DNA of 59,639 nt from Ornatilinea apprima (GTDB lineage Bacteria > Chloroflexota > Anaerolineae > Anaerolineales > Anaerolineaceae), in assembly GCF_001306115.1 (NCBI RefSeq), contig NZ_LGCL01000003.1, positions 1 to 59,639 of the forward strand. Direction: 5' to 3'. The translations under genes were made by a program, and so were the position numbers. The notes beneath the pieces are model-generated. The model made no database searches. It had not been told where the DNA came from and saw only the letters and a list, made by a program, of their open reading frames with translations. This document shows, in pieces, positions 10,781 through 19,500 of this stretch. Every line of letters begins with the position of its first letter. Position 1 is the stretch's first letter.

Positions 10781-11626
10781 TTATGCGGCGGCCGATTTTT
10801 GCGCGGCCATTTTTCTGTACAGGGCGACCAGGTTGCGCTGGTGCAGGTCTTGCGCCAGACCACCCAGTAAAACGCGGCTTTTTCCGCAGGATTCCACATC
10901 AATTTGCGCCAAATATTCGCCGGGGTCGCTGCGTTTTAGGGCATTATGTACGGCTTTTTCGATGCAGTCCAGATACCGCAGGTTTTCTGTGATAGCGTCA
11001 TCGATTTCGCCGCGCAAGATGATATCTCCATGACCCTGGATGATGTTTTCCAGCCCCATTTCAGAAATGGTCTTGATCGAGCCGCGCATTTGCTCCAGGT
11101 CTCCATCCACGATATAGGGAAGGTTCATAAAGACATCGCCAGCAAAAAAGACACGGTCTTCTTCGATCAGGATGGACAGCGCGTCTGGGCTGTGGCCGGG
11201 AAACGGCATGAGAATGAGGTTCTTCTTGCCAACGCGCAGATTCATGTTGCCCGAAGAGAAGGTGATATGGGGCAGTACCAGCTTCACCTGGCGCAGGGCG
11301 TTGGACTGCTTTTTGGCCTGGTCGAGAGCTTCCTGGCCTTTTTCCAGCATGAATTTGCGGCAGAGCGTGTGCGCGATGATCGTTGCGCCCGGAAAGAAGC
11401 AGTTTCCCCAGGTGTGGTCGGCGTGATAATGGGTGTTGACGATATAGCGGACAGGCACATTGAGATGCTCTTCAATAAAAGAGCGCATCGCAAGGGTTTC
11501 CTCAGGCAGCGCGAGGGTGTCGATGACCAGCGCCCACTGCGGGCCTACCACCACGCCAGCTGTGACCTGCGCGTAGACATCACTTTGAAACCAGTATACA
11601 TTTTCAGAAACGCGTTCGCGTTGCAT
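10781..11626 (-). CDS. MBL-fold metallo-hydrolase
   Basis: Metallo-beta-lactamase-fold hydrolase, 281 residues. The metal-binding HYHADH motif is in THYHADHTWG near residues 61-68; further ligands include a His in FPGHSPD near 140 and an Asp in VFFAGDV near 159. No signal peptide. The fold covers glyoxalase II-like, lactonase and other hydrolases, and the substrate is not evident. A good promoter (TTGACA-17-TATTCT) lies about 50 bases upstream, so it is probably transcribed independently of the amino-acid operon that ends 200 bases further upstream. Confidence 0.85.
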   Translation of the reverse strand: MQRERVSENVYWFQSDVYAQVTAGVVVGPQWALVIDTLALPEETLAMRSFIEEHLNVPVRYIVNTHYHADHTWGNCFFPGATIIAHTLCRKFMLEKGQEALDQAKKQSNALRQVKLVLPHITFSSGNMNLRVGKKNLILMPFPGHSPDALSILIEEDRVFFAGDVFMNLPYIVDGDLEQMRGSIKTISEMGLENIIQGHGDIILRGEIDDAITENLRYLDCIEKAVHNALKRSDPGEYLAQIDVESCGKSRVLLGGLAQDLHQRNLVALYRKMAAQKSAAA

Positions 11627-11676
11627 GATTCCCTTCCTGAAACGAGCACGAAAGATTGCTTAAGATTGCAGATAGT

Positions 11677-11705
11677 AGAATAGCATAACCAGCGATAAAT
11701 GTCAA
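11677..11705 (-). promoter_or_regulatory. Sigma70-like promoter for the MBL-fold gene
   Basis: On the minus strand TTGACA (11705-11700) is followed after 17 bases by TATTCT (11682-11677). The surrounding 11,640-11,828 stretch is AT-rich compared with the flanking genes. Confidence 0.65.
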
Positions 11706-11828
11706 AAAATCAATGCAAATGGCACCCCAATTCCTGTTGTGATATTCGTTGAAGAGCCACTTGCCCTGCTTAAAAATCGCCGGTAAGTTTAGTTTAATAA
11801 CGGCAAAATTGCAAGAAAATTGAATATT

Positions 11829-12950
11829 TCAGGCATTTTGTAACAGGGTGTTCAGGCGGTTGAGGCCTTCTTCCAATTGCTGGCGGGAAAGCCCAAAACT
11901 CACACGGATATGCCCGTCCAGTCCGAAATGGTCTCCTGGAACGAAATAGGTGCGTTTGACCTGGATCAGGTTTTCGATCAGTTGTGAGGAATTGAGCGGG
12001 GCATGGTAGCGCAGAAAGACGATGGCGGCGGCCTGCGGGGGGACCCAGGAGAACACGCCGGGATGCTGGCTGGCCCAGTCCTCAAAGTTTTGGTAGCCCT
12101 GGCGCACGTAGTCGCGGGTGCGCTGCAGAAGGCGCGGGCGGACATCGGGCGAGAGCGCGTAGGCAGCCAGCTTGTTATCAATCATCCCGGTGCCAATGGT
12201 GATGTAGTCCTGGCGGGCCCACAGCTCCTGAGCGGTTGGGGCAGGCGAAACGACCCAGCCCACGCGCAGACCTGGCAGCCCGTAGGCTTTGGACATGCTG
12301 CCGATTGCGAGCACTTTTTCGTAGCGGCCCCAGAAAGAAGGGGTTACAGAATCGCCTTCGCGCTCGGAACCGGCATACACTTCATCGGCCAGCAGCCAGG
12401 CGCCAGCGCGGCGCGCGGCGGCAACAACGGCATCCATTTCTGCGGGGGTGAAGATGTGGCCGGTGGGGTTGTCGGGGTTGCAGACGGCGATCAATTTGGT
12501 GTTGGGGGTAACGGCGCGGTTCAGCTCGTCTATATCGAGCGCCCAACCACTTTCTTCCTTTAAGGAGAAGGTGTTGACTTTCATGCCTAAATTTTGGGCG
12601 ATGCCCCAAATCTGCATGTAATTGGGCAGCATAATGGCGACTTCGTCGCCGGGGGCCAGCAGGGTCCACAGGGAGGTGAAATTGGCCTGGGCGGCTCCGG
12701 TGGTGACAAGCACATTGTCAATGGTGGTGCCGGGGTAAATGGCGGAAATTTTTTCGCGCAGTTCAATGGAGCCATTGGTTTGCGGGTATCCGAGAGTTGT
12801 GTTCAAAATCTCGTCCAGCACTTTGGGGTCTTGCACCAGCTCGCGCATGGTGAGGGGATGAACACCGCTTTCCGATAAGTTGTAGTCCACCTGGTTTTCC
12901 CAGATCGACATGAAACGTTCCAGATCAAATGGAATAAACTGTTTGCTCAT
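11829..12950 (-). CDS. Class I/II PLP-dependent aminotransferase
   Basis: Fold-type I aminotransferase, 373 residues. The PLP-binding Lys lies in GSMSKAYG (Lys about 221); the cofactor-contacting Asn/Asp in CNPDNPTG (158-165) and ADEVYAG (189-195), and the substrate carboxylate Arg near the C-terminus in HIRVSFG. Last gene of a seven-gene minus-strand operon with an amino acid ABC transporter, so it probably deaminates the imported or derived amino acid to a 2-oxo acid. Specificity is not predictable; aspartate-like substrates would fit the neighbouring enzymes. Gap to the upstream gene is 12 bases. Confidence 0.88.
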   Translation of the reverse strand: MSKQFIPFDLERFMSIWENQVDYNLSESGVHPLTMRELVQDPKVLDEILNTTLGYPQTNGSIELREKISAIYPGTTIDNVLVTTGAAQANFTSLWTLLAPGDEVAIMLPNYMQIWGIAQNLGMKVNTFSLKEESGWALDIDELNRAVTPNTKLIAVCNPDNPTGHIFTPAEMDAVVAAARRAGAWLLADEVYAGSEREGDSVTPSFWGRYEKVLAIGSMSKAYGLPGLRVGWVVSPAPTAQELWARQDYITIGTGMIDNKLAAYALSPDVRPRLLQRTRDYVRQGYQNFEDWASQHPGVFSWVPPQAAAIVFLRYHAPLNSSQLIENLIQVKRTYFVPGDHFGLDGHIRVSFGLSRQQLEEGLNRLNTLLQNA

Positions 12951-12962
12951 AACCTTCTCTCT

Positions 12963-13943
12963 CTAATCAATTTTCATTCCAACGCCTTGGGAAAGGGCGC
13001 GGTGATAGGCTAACAGGGCTATCTGCGTATCCTGCACGCCCACGCCGGTGAGGTCGCAGATGGTGATTTCTTCGGGTGATTGGCGGCCAGGCAGCCGTCC
13101 GGCGACTATTTCGCCCAGTTCGGTGATGGGGGTCTGCTGATCAATAACGCCAGTCTGAAGGGCGTGATGCAGCTCGCCCAGGCGCAGGCATTGGGCGCGG
13201 CTGTCGCAGGCGATGCGGCTGGCTTTGCCAAACGCCAGGGCTTCAATTTCCTGCTTGTGCTCCGAGTCGGCGCCCATGCAGGTGATGTGCAACCCCGCGT
13301 GCAGCCATTCGGCTTTGACGATGGGCTGGTGGGAGGGAGTGGTGGTAACAACGAAGTCGCTCTGACGGACGACTTCTTCAGGGCTGGCGGCAATTTGCAC
13401 ACTGAGGCCCAGTTCGGCCTGCATGTCTTGCGCGTAAGCTTGCACCGCAAGCGGGTCGATGCCGTAGACGATGAGCTGAGAAAATTCGCGCACCAACTTC
13501 AGGGCGCGAATCTGGTAGCGAGACTGCATTCCAGACCCGATGACGCCAACTCTTTGCGGGTTGGCAGGGGCAAGGTATTGGGCGGCCAGCGCGCCGGCCA
13601 ACCCGGTGCGCACGTCGGTGAGGTAGCCATTATCTAGCAGCACGGCCTGCGGGAAGCCGGTTACCGCGCTGACGACCAGCATCATGCCGCTGCCGGTGGG
13701 CAGGCCGAGGCTGGCATTATCAAAAAACCCGGCAGCCACTTTAATGGCAAAGGCGTTCAGCCCATGCAGGTAGGCGCTCTTCACGTCGACTTCGCCGTTG
13801 TGCTCGGGCACGTCAATGCGCATGATGGGCGGCAGGGTGGCTTCGCCGCAAGATAATTTCCGAAAGCCCTCGGCTACGGCCTGGAGAGCGGGGATGTCCA
13901 TCGGCACCAACTGCCGGATTTCCTTTTCATTTAAGATCAGCAC
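12963..13943 (-). CDS. Ornithine cyclodeaminase / mu-crystallin family imine reductase
   Basis: NAD(P)-dependent enzyme of the OCD/mu-crystallin family (ornithine cyclodeaminase, alanine dehydrogenase of archaea, iminosuccinate reductase BhcD, EutC-annotated proteins). Visible features: Rossmann loop VGVIGSGMQSR near residue 135 and the GADSEHKQEI segment near 222 that carries the family Asp. The frame is open further upstream, but a GTG at 13943 with GAGGTGGATC just before it gives the normal N-terminus (LILNEKEI) and 326 residues. It sits between the dehydratase and the aminotransferase genes, suggesting reduction of an imine made by the dehydratase. Confidence 0.85.
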   Translation of the reverse strand: MLILNEKEIRQLVPMDIPALQAVAEGFRKLSCGEATLPPIMRIDVPEHNGEVDVKSAYLHGLNAFAIKVAAGFFDNASLGLPTGSGMMLVVSAVTGFPQAVLLDNGYLTDVRTGLAGALAAQYLAPANPQRVGVIGSGMQSRYQIRALKLVREFSQLIVYGIDPLAVQAYAQDMQAELGLSVQIAASPEEVVRQSDFVVTTTPSHQPIVKAEWLHAGLHITCMGADSEHKQEIEALAFGKASRIACDSRAQCLRLGELHHALQTGVIDQQTPITELGEIVAGRLPGRQSPEEITICDLTGVGVQDTQIALLAYHRALSQGVGMKID

Positions 13944-13983
13944 GATCCACCTCGATTGAGTCCATGCCTGGTTGCCAGAACGG

Positions 13984-14970
13984 TTACACAGCCAGTTTCT
14001 GGCTGGCAATCTTGATCAGGACGGGCAGGTTGACATTGCCGCCGCTCAAAACCACGGCGATTCCCTGGCCGCTGGATTTCACCTTTCCTGCCAGCAGGGC
14101 TGCCAAGCCAACCGCGCCGGCACCTTCCAGCACCAGGTGATGGTGGTGAAGGGCGTGGAACATGGCGCTGGCGATTTCTTCTTCGCTGACTGTGATGGTC
14201 TCATCGGCCAGGCGCTGCACATAGCGGAAGGTCCAGGTGTTGTTAAGCCCAATGCCGCCCGCCAGGCCGTCGGCCAGAGTAGGTTCTTCTGGAATTTCAA
14301 CTACATGCCCGGCTTTGAGCGATTCGATCATAACCGGCGCGCGCTGCATGCTCACACCGATCACGCGTGCTTTGGGGTTGGCACTCTTCACGGCCAGGGC
14401 GATGCCTGAGAGGAGCGACCCACCAGAGAGCGGGACAACAAATGTGTCTACCTGGGGGGCGTCCTCCATGATTTCCAGCCCAATAGTTCCCTGGCCGGTA
14501 ATGGCATTGGGGTCGTCAAAGGAGTGAGTCATAGTCAGACCGCGTTCCACCTCTAACTGGTCAGCAAAAATCAGGGCATCATCCGCGGTTTTACCGCCCA
14601 CAATCAGCTCGCCGCCCAGGTCTAAAATGGCCTGGCGCTTATTGGGGGGAACGGCCTCGGTGATGCATACCACGGCATGCACGCCCAGTTTTTGAGCCAT
14701 CAGCGAAAGCGCCCGGCCATGATTGCCCGATGAGCAGGTGAGCACACCTTTCGCCTTTTGCTGCGGGGTGAGGTGGAGCAATTTATTGGCCGCTCCGCGG
14801 ATTTTGAACGAGCCGGTGATTTGCAAGTTCTCGGCTTTGGCCAGCACCGGCGCTTCGGCCAGGGCGCTGAGTTCCGGCATTTCCAGAAGAGGTGTTTTTC
14901 GAATATGGGGAGAAATTAACTGGCGGGCTTCATAGATATGTTTCAGGGTCAGTTCCAGATCTTGCAGCAT
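13984..14970 (-). CDS. Serine/threonine dehydratase-like PLP enzyme
   Basis: Fold-type II PLP enzyme of the threonine/serine dehydratase group, 328 residues, without the C-terminal ACT regulatory domain of biosynthetic IlvA, so catabolic in type. The PLP Lys is in GSFKIRG (Lys about 56); the phosphate/substrate loop is SSGNHG (80-85), and the glycine-rich PLP loop is PLSGGSLLSG near 180. Relatives include serine racemase, beta-hydroxyaspartate dehydratase (BhcB) and EutB-annotated proteins. Start ATG 14970 follows GAGGTATCT. Fifth gene of the ABC-transporter operon. Confidence 0.88.
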   Translation of the reverse strand: MLQDLELTLKHIYEARQLISPHIRKTPLLEMPELSALAEAPVLAKAENLQITGSFKIRGAANKLLHLTPQQKAKGVLTCSSGNHGRALSLMAQKLGVHAVVCITEAVPPNKRQAILDLGGELIVGGKTADDALIFADQLEVERGLTMTHSFDDPNAITGQGTIGLEIMEDAPQVDTFVVPLSGGSLLSGIALAVKSANPKARVIGVSMQRAPVMIESLKAGHVVEIPEEPTLADGLAGGIGLNNTWTFRYVQRLADETITVSEEEIASAMFHALHHHHLVLEGAGAVGLAALLAGKVKSSGQGIAVVLSGGNVNLPVLIKIASQKLAV

Positions 14971-15037
14971 AGATACCTCAATAGAAAGCCAGGGTTAGTA
15001 GATGAGCTGGCAAAAACGGGTGGGTGTGCGGGTTGGA

Positions 15038-15709
15038 TTAAAATTCGAGTTCCAGGCCAGGAACACGCGCTTTTCTCTCCATGTAGGAGGACAGGCTGTT
15101 CATGGCAAACACGATCACCAGGTAGATGACAGCCACGCTGAAGTAGGCGCCAATGGGGTTGTAGGTGTGGGCGGCGATCGTTTTTGCCTGGGTCATCAGG
15201 TCTGGCACAGCGATCAGGAAGGCAATCGCGGAGGCTTTCAGCAGGGAAGGAGGCTCATTCGACCAGGCAGGAATGACCAGGCGCAGGGCTTGGGGAAGGA
15301 TGATGTGGCGAATGGCTTCCAACCGGCTCATCCCAATCGCGCGCGCGGCCATCATCTGCCCGCCGCCAACCGCTTGGATGGCACCGCGAAAGTACTCGGC
15401 CTGATACGCGCCGCTGTTCAGGCCTAAAACGATGTAAGCGGCCGTCATGCGCGAGAGGGTCATGCCCAAATCGGGCAGGCCAAAGTAGACCAGGAAAAGC
15501 TGCACCAGCACGGGCGTTCCGCGAAACAGCTCGATGTAAGCAATGGCCAGCCAGCGCAGATATTTTCCACCGTAGACGCGCAGCACCGCGGCCGGGAGGC
15601 CCAATAAGAACCCCAATCCCAGGCCGACGGCGGTCAGTTGGAGGGTGATCAGCGCGCCGCGGTAAAAACTTGGCAGCGCGGATTGAAAAAATTCCAGGAA
15701 TTCGTTCAT
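15038..15709 (-). CDS. Polar amino acid ABC transporter permease (second)
   Basis: HisM/GlnP-type inner-membrane permease of the polar amino acid uptake family (PAAT), 223 residues with about five membrane helices. The cytoplasmic EAA loop contacting the ATPase is visible near residue 150 ([21 protein letters not shown]). Overlaps the upstream ATPase gene by four bases (ATGA). Works with the other permease, the ATPase and the binding lipoprotein of the same operon. Confidence 0.9.
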   Translation of the reverse strand: MNEFLEFFQSALPSFYRGALITLQLTAVGLGLGFLLGLPAAVLRVYGGKYLRWLAIAYIELFRGTPVLVQLFLVYFGLPDLGMTLSRMTAAYIVLGLNSGAYQAEYFRGAIQAVGGGQMMAARAIGMSRLEAIRHIILPQALRLVIPAWSNEPPSLLKASAIAFLIAVPDLMTQAKTIAAHTYNPIGAYFSVAVIYLVIVFAMNSLSSYMERKARVPGLELEF

Positions 15710-16485
15710 TCTGGCTCCCCGGGTTTATCTTGGTCGTGCTTGCCGTACAGTTCGGTGATCTTCCAGAGAAACTCGCGCGTGCGGTTGTGTTTGGGGTGCT
15801 GGAAAAGGTCATCGGGAGGGCCTTCTTCAACCACGACACCGCTTTCCATAAAAACGATTTTATCGGCCACCTCGCGTGCAAAGCCCATTTCATGGGTAAC
15901 CACCAGCATGGTCATGCCTTCACTGGCCAGCTTGCGCATTACTTCCAGCACTTCACCGATCAATTCAGGGTCGAGGGCAGAGGTGGGCTCGTCAAAAAGC
16001 ATGATGCGTGGATCCATCGCCAGGGCGCGGGCGATGCCGACGCGCTGCTTTTGCCCGCCAGAGAGCTGACCGGGATACAGATTGGCTTTGTCTTTCAGAC
16101 CAACCCGCTCCAATTCAAACATGGCTTTTAGGCGCGCCTGAGCAGGATCCATTTTCAACACTTTGAGAGGGCCAATCATGACATTATCGAGAGCGGTGAG
16201 GTGATTGAAGAGGAGAAAGTCTTGAAAGACCATGCCGATATGCTTGCGGACCTCATTCTCGTCAACGCCGTGTGCGTTGATCTCTTTTCCATCCAGAAAG
16301 ATGCGCCCGCTGTTGGGCTTGGTGAGCAGGTTAATACAGCGCAGCATGGTGCTTTTTCCGGTGCCGCTGGGGCCAATAATCACCACGGTGTCACCTTCAT
16401 TAATGTCGAGGGTGATATCTTTCAGAATGGTGGTGTGGCCATAAGATTTGGAAAGGTTTTCAATTCGGAGAATGGTTTTTTCCAC
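15706..16485 (-). CDS. Polar amino acid ABC transporter ATP-binding protein
   Basis: GlnQ/HisP-type ATPase, 259 residues. Walker [10 protein letters not shown] near residue 38, signature LSGGQKQR near 142, Walker [15 protein letters not shown] near 160-173, and the switch His in VVTHEMGFA near 198. Powers uptake through the two flanking permeases. Confidence 0.93.
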   Translation of the reverse strand: MEKTILRIENLSKSYGHTTILKDITLDINEGDTVVIIGPSGTGKSTMLRCINLLTKPNSGRIFLDGKEINAHGVDENEVRKHIGMVFQDFLLFNHLTALDNVMIGPLKVLKMDPAQARLKAMFELERVGLKDKANLYPGQLSGGQKQRVGIARALAMDPRIMLFDEPTSALDPELIGEVLEVMRKLASEGMTMLVVTHEMGFAREVADKIVFMESGVVVEEGPPDDLFQHPKHNRTREFLWKITELYGKHDQDKPGEPE

Positions 16486-16508
16486 GAGATTTCCTCTAAA
16501 GTGCAGGG

Positions 16509-17147
16509 TTAAAAGCCGGGAATGCGGGTTTTTTCTTCGACCTTATCTAACAACCGGTTGGAGAGGAAGGTCAGCAGAAAATAGATGAGCGCCGCGACAG
16601 AAAAGGCTAGAAAGGGCTGGTAGGTGCGCGCGCTTACAAATTGCGCCCGGCGCAGAATTTCGGGAACGCCAATCGCGTATACCAGTGAAGAGTCTTTCAG
16701 AACCAGAGCGACCTCGTTGGACCAAGGTGGAATGGCCAGCCGCAGCGCCTGCGGGATGATGATGTGGCGAATAGCCGTCACGCGAGACATGCCCAGCGCA
16801 CGGGCGGCCATCATCTGGCCAGAGCCAACCGATTGGATCGCTCCGCGCATAATTTCCAATTGATACGAACTGCTGATAATGCCTAAAGCGATGGAGCCGG
16901 CCCAAAAGGGAGAAATGTTAATGGAGCCGGCAATGATGAAATAGAGAATAAAGAGGAGAACAATGGGGGGAACCGCCCGCATGACCGTGGAGTAAACTGC
17001 GGCGAAAGAAGATAAGATTTTTCCGCCATACACCCGCGCCAATGCCAACAGCATCCCCAATAACAGTCCCATCGGGAGCGCGACCACCGAAACCGCAATG
17101 GTGATGAACGTTCCCTGTAAGATGTACCCCATGATTTCAAGAACCAT
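16509..17147 (-). CDS. Polar amino acid ABC transporter permease (first)
   Basis: PAAT-family permease, 212 residues, about five membrane helices, with the EAA loop near residue 140 ([21 protein letters not shown]). Probably forms a heterodimer with the second permease encoded two genes downstream. A long, hairpin-bearing gap separates it from the binding-protein gene. Confidence 0.9.
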   Translation of the reverse strand: MVLEIMGYILQGTFITIAVSVVALPMGLLLGMLLALARVYGGKILSSFAAVYSTVMRAVPPIVLLFILYFIIAGSINISPFWAGSIALGIISSSYQLEIMRGAIQSVGSGQMMAARALGMSRVTAIRHIIIPQALRLAIPPWSNEVALVLKDSSLVYAIGVPEILRRAQFVSARTYQPFLAFSVAALIYFLLTFLSNRLLDKVEEKTRIPGF

Positions 17148-17238
17148 TGGTAATTTATTTTCCTTTGTTATCCGAATTTGGCAGATTTTGACGAATGTAT
17201 CAAACCGATGAATGATGATGGGGTGTTACGAGGATTCG

Positions 17239-17275
17239 AACGGAGGATGCGGTGTTTTACACCGCATCCTCCGTT
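17239..17275 (-). promoter_or_regulatory. 16-bp intercistronic hairpin after binding-protein gene
   Basis: A perfect 16-bp inverted repeat (arms 17239-17254 and 17260-17275) with a five-base loop starts eight bases after the binding-protein stop codon. No T-run follows on the minus strand, so it is more likely an mRNA-protecting or attenuating hairpin than a full terminator. Confidence 0.7.
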
Positions 17276-17282
17276 ATTAAGA

Positions 17283-18077
17283 CTATTGGCCGATGTATTT
17301 AGCAGCGATCTCATCAATGAAGCCGCTGTCTTGCAGCTTCTTGATAATAGTGTTCAGCTCCGCCTGCAGTTCTTTTTCGCCTTCGGGAAGGATGATGTTG
17401 ACCGGACCGGTGGACAGTTCGGCGTGATAAATCACCTTCAGGCCGCCCAGATTTTGCGCCAGGGCCAGGGCGGGAACGTAGTCGGTCATCAGCAGGTCAA
17501 TGCGGCCCGATTTGACATCCAGGCCGGCCTGGTCGATGCGCTCGTAGCGGAAGAGATTTGCTTCGGCAATCAGGCCGGTATCAAGCAGATTTTCCGTTAC
17601 CCAACCATCGGCGGTGGAGCCGGTTTGAACGCCCAGTTTGTAATTGGCGGCGTCTTCGGGTTTGGTGAATTCGCCGGCAAAGCCTTCGGCAGCCACGAAA
17701 CCATCTTCGGCGTAGTAATACGGATCAGAGAAATCGACAGTTTTATCGCGTTCTTCGTTATAGTTGAAGGCGGCGATGGCCAGGTCAATTTTGCCTTCCT
17801 GCACAGCGGCAATCAGGCTGTCAAAGGGCATGTCTTGAATTTCTACGGTTACGCCCATTTCTTCGCCGAGCTTGTTCATCAGGGCGACGTCAAAGCCGTC
17901 AAAATTGCCGTTGGCATCCACAAATTCAAAGGGCGGATAATCCGCAGAAGTGCCGATGACAACTTTTCCGTTCTTTTTGATCGCTTCCAGCTTGTTGGCC
18001 GCAGCGCCGCCGCCGCAAGCCGCCAGCAGAACAGCTACCATCACCAGGGCAAACACCACATAGAACTTCGATTTCAT
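17283..18077 (-). CDS. Polar amino acid ABC transporter solute-binding lipoprotein
   Basis: Extracellular solute-binding protein family 3, 264 residues. Lipoprotein signal with lipobox LLAAC (Cys about 21) followed by a short Gly/Ala linker. Family 3 motifs include GTSADYPPFEFVD near 43 and GFDVALMNKLGEEMG near 60. Delivers an amino acid or related zwitterion to the two permeases. First gene of the operon; ATG at 18077 is preceded by GAGGAGGAAAG. Ligand is unknown, though the downstream enzymes point to a hydroxy- or acidic amino acid. Confidence 0.92.
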   Translation of the reverse strand: MKSKFYVVFALVMVAVLLAACGGGAAANKLEAIKKNGKVVIGTSADYPPFEFVDANGNFDGFDVALMNKLGEEMGVTVEIQDMPFDSLIAAVQEGKIDLAIAAFNYNEERDKTVDFSDPYYYAEDGFVAAEGFAGEFTKPEDAANYKLGVQTGSTADGWVTENLLDTGLIAEANLFRYERIDQAGLDVKSGRIDLLMTDYVPALALAQNLGGLKVIYHAELSTGPVNIILPEGEKELQAELNTIIKKLQDSGFIDEIAAKYIGQ

Positions 18078-18206
18078 ATTTCTTTCCTCCTCAAGGAATT
18101 GGTTTGGTTGATCAATTATGATATGAATAACAGCAAAAGGGGGGTTGCAGGATACGATGTAATTGATAGTGGGGCACCTCCTGGAGTGACACCCGGCATA
18201 TAAAAG

Positions 18207-18212
18207 ATTATA
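18207..18212 (-). promoter_or_regulatory. Possible second -10 element of the amino-acid operon
   Basis: A perfect TATAAT lies on the minus strand about 130 bases before the binding-protein start, downstream of the leader terminator. No good -35 lies at the right distance; a TG directly precedes it. It could supply terminator-independent transcription. Confidence 0.35.
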
Positions 18213-18246
18213 CAGCAGGCGTCAAGTAAAAATTTAAGAAAAAGTA

Positions 18247-18278
18247 ACAAAAAAGCCTTCCGGTCTTTGGAAGGCTTT
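18247..18278 (-). terminator. Leader terminator upstream of amino-acid operon
   Basis: On the minus strand AAAGCCTTCC pairs with GGAAGGCTTT (18278-18269 and 18261-18252) across a seven-base loop, followed by TTTTTTG. It lies about 170 bases upstream of the binding-protein gene and behind a candidate promoter, so it would end the leader transcript unless it is bypassed. Confidence 0.8.
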
Positions 18279-18403
18279 GGAAAACTCTGGTTGAATAGGA
18301 TGACTAAGTTTGTCTTACCAGCAGAGCAGATTACCCGCACCTTCCGTAGAAAGGTTGGTATGCTTGTCGGGCTCGTCGCTGAAGGAATAAAGAATTCATA
18401 ATG
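18279..18403 (-). ncRNA. Structured leader RNA, candidate attenuator/riboswitch
   Basis: The segment between a promoter at 18410-18438 and the terminator can fold into a long irregular hairpin. CAGC (18381-18378) pairs with GCTG (18322-18319), GAGC with GCTC (18374-18371 and 18327-18324) or alternatively CCCG with CGGG (18371-18368 and 18337-18334), and an inner ACCTT / AAGGT stem (18355-18351 and 18343-18339) has a short loop. It does not match a riboswitch or T-box family I know. It is not a tRNA: there is no T-arm or anticodon arm. Alternatively a short independent small RNA. Confidence 0.45.
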
Positions 18404-18409
18404 GGTGCA

Positions 18410-18438
18410 GTTTTAACACACAGCCAAAGGGTTGTCAA
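18410..18438 (-). promoter_or_regulatory. Sigma70-like promoter of the leader
   Basis: Minus strand TTGACA (18438-18433), 17-base spacer, TAAAAC (18415-18410). Located just after the aldo/keto reductase gene and before the structured leader. Confidence 0.55.
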
Positions 18439-18453
18439 GAGAATTGGCAGTTT

Positions 18454-19500
18454 TCAGCCGACAATTGCTTTCACCGTGCTTTTCTGTTCGTCGGTAAGGG
18501 TGATCTTGGCCACCCTGGCATTGGATTCCAGTTGTTGAACGCTGGAAGATGCCGGTATGAGAGAGCCGATACCCGGCAAAGTGAGCGTATAGGCTAACAC
18601 CAACTGGCTCAGATCCAATGCCCATTCAGTTGCCAGGGCGTTGAGCTGGCGCAGCTTGATTAAATTCTGCGGGCTGGCCAGTTCGGGCAAGGAGCCCTGA
18701 TCAAAAACGCGGTCGCCCACGCCAGCGCGGGCCGGGTCGAGATAGCGGCTGGTGAGGAATCCTTCGGCAAGGGGACTGTAAGCGATAAAGGATAAATTAG
18801 ATTTTTGGATGAAATCCAGCACACCGGCGTATTCGGGCGGTTCTTTGCGCAGAATGTCAAATTGATTCTGGATGGCGATGATGCGCGAGCGAATGCCGTT
18901 GGCGCATTCGATGGTCTGGTAGGCGCGCAGTTGGTCTACGGTGAAGTTGGACACCGCCAGATAGCGAATCAAGTCTTCGCGCACCAGGTCTTCTATGGCG
19001 CTGAAAGATTCTTCGGGGGGCGTGAATGGATCGTAGTGGTGGAAATAAAACAAGTCAATCGTCTCGATATTCATGCGCTCCAAAGAAGCGTAAACGGACT
19101 CTTTGATGTTGCCGCGCGTCAGCCGGCAGTGATTGGGGGTGATGCCATCCATTCCACCGTAAACTTTGGTGGCGATGACGATATTGCGGCGCTGGTCGGG
19201 GTTGGCTTTGAGCCATTCGCCTATGATTCGTTCCGCGTTGCCAGAGGCATTGTTATAGCGCGGGGCGGTGTCCCAAAAGGTAACGCCCAATTCGAGGGCG
19301 CGGTCAAAAATGCGCAGGGCGGTTGCCTGGTCTACGCGGGACTGGTCGCCGGTTTCAGGGCGGCCAAATTTCCAGGTTCCCAGGCCGATTTTGGAAGTCC
19401 ACAAACCGGAGCCGCCCATTCGCAGATAGGGCATACCGTTAAACTCAAAAATATCGAGGGGTGCTTTGAAAAATTCCGGGTGAGCGATAAGGTGGTCCAT
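18454..19500 (-). CDS. Aldo/keto reductase
   Basis: NADPH-dependent reductase of the aldo/keto reductase superfamily (TIM barrel), 348 residues. The catalytic tetrad is visible: Asp in FWDTAPRY near 75-78, Tyr in the same segment, Lys in IATKVYG near 110 and His in FYFHHYD near 150. Ends with the cofactor-binding segment IPASSSVQQLE. Reduces an aldehyde or ketone; substrate not predictable. Single gene divergent from the SDR gene. Confidence 0.88.
   Translation of the reverse strand: MDHLIAHPEFFKAPLDIFEFNGMPYLRMGGSGLWTSKIGLGTWKFGRPETGDQSRVDQATALRIFDRALELGVTFWDTAPRYNNASGNAERIIGEWLKANPDQRRNIVIATKVYGGMDGITPNHCRLTRGNIKESVYASLERMNIETIDLFYFHHYDPFTPPEESFSAIEDLVREDLIRYLAVSNFTVDQLRAYQTIECANGIRSRIIAIQNQFDILRKEPPEYAGVLDFIQKSNLSFIAYSPLAEGFLTSRYLDPARAGVGDRVFDQGSLPELASPQNLIKLRQLNALATEWALDLSQLVLAYTLTLPGIGSLIPASSSVQQLESNARVAKITLTDEQKSTVKAIVG

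Noticed and set aside
13080..13637. Long open frame antisense to the OCD-family gene
   Set aside because: Same reasoning; no homology-like motifs and no start signals.
17220..17250. TTCGAATCC on the minus strand resembling a tRNA T-loop
   Set aside because: The flanking bases cannot form a five-base T-stem, and no anticodon or D-arm is upstream.
18279..18403. T-box, lysine, SAM, glycine or cobalamin riboswitch in the leader
   Set aside because: None of the conserved core strings of these families that I know is present.
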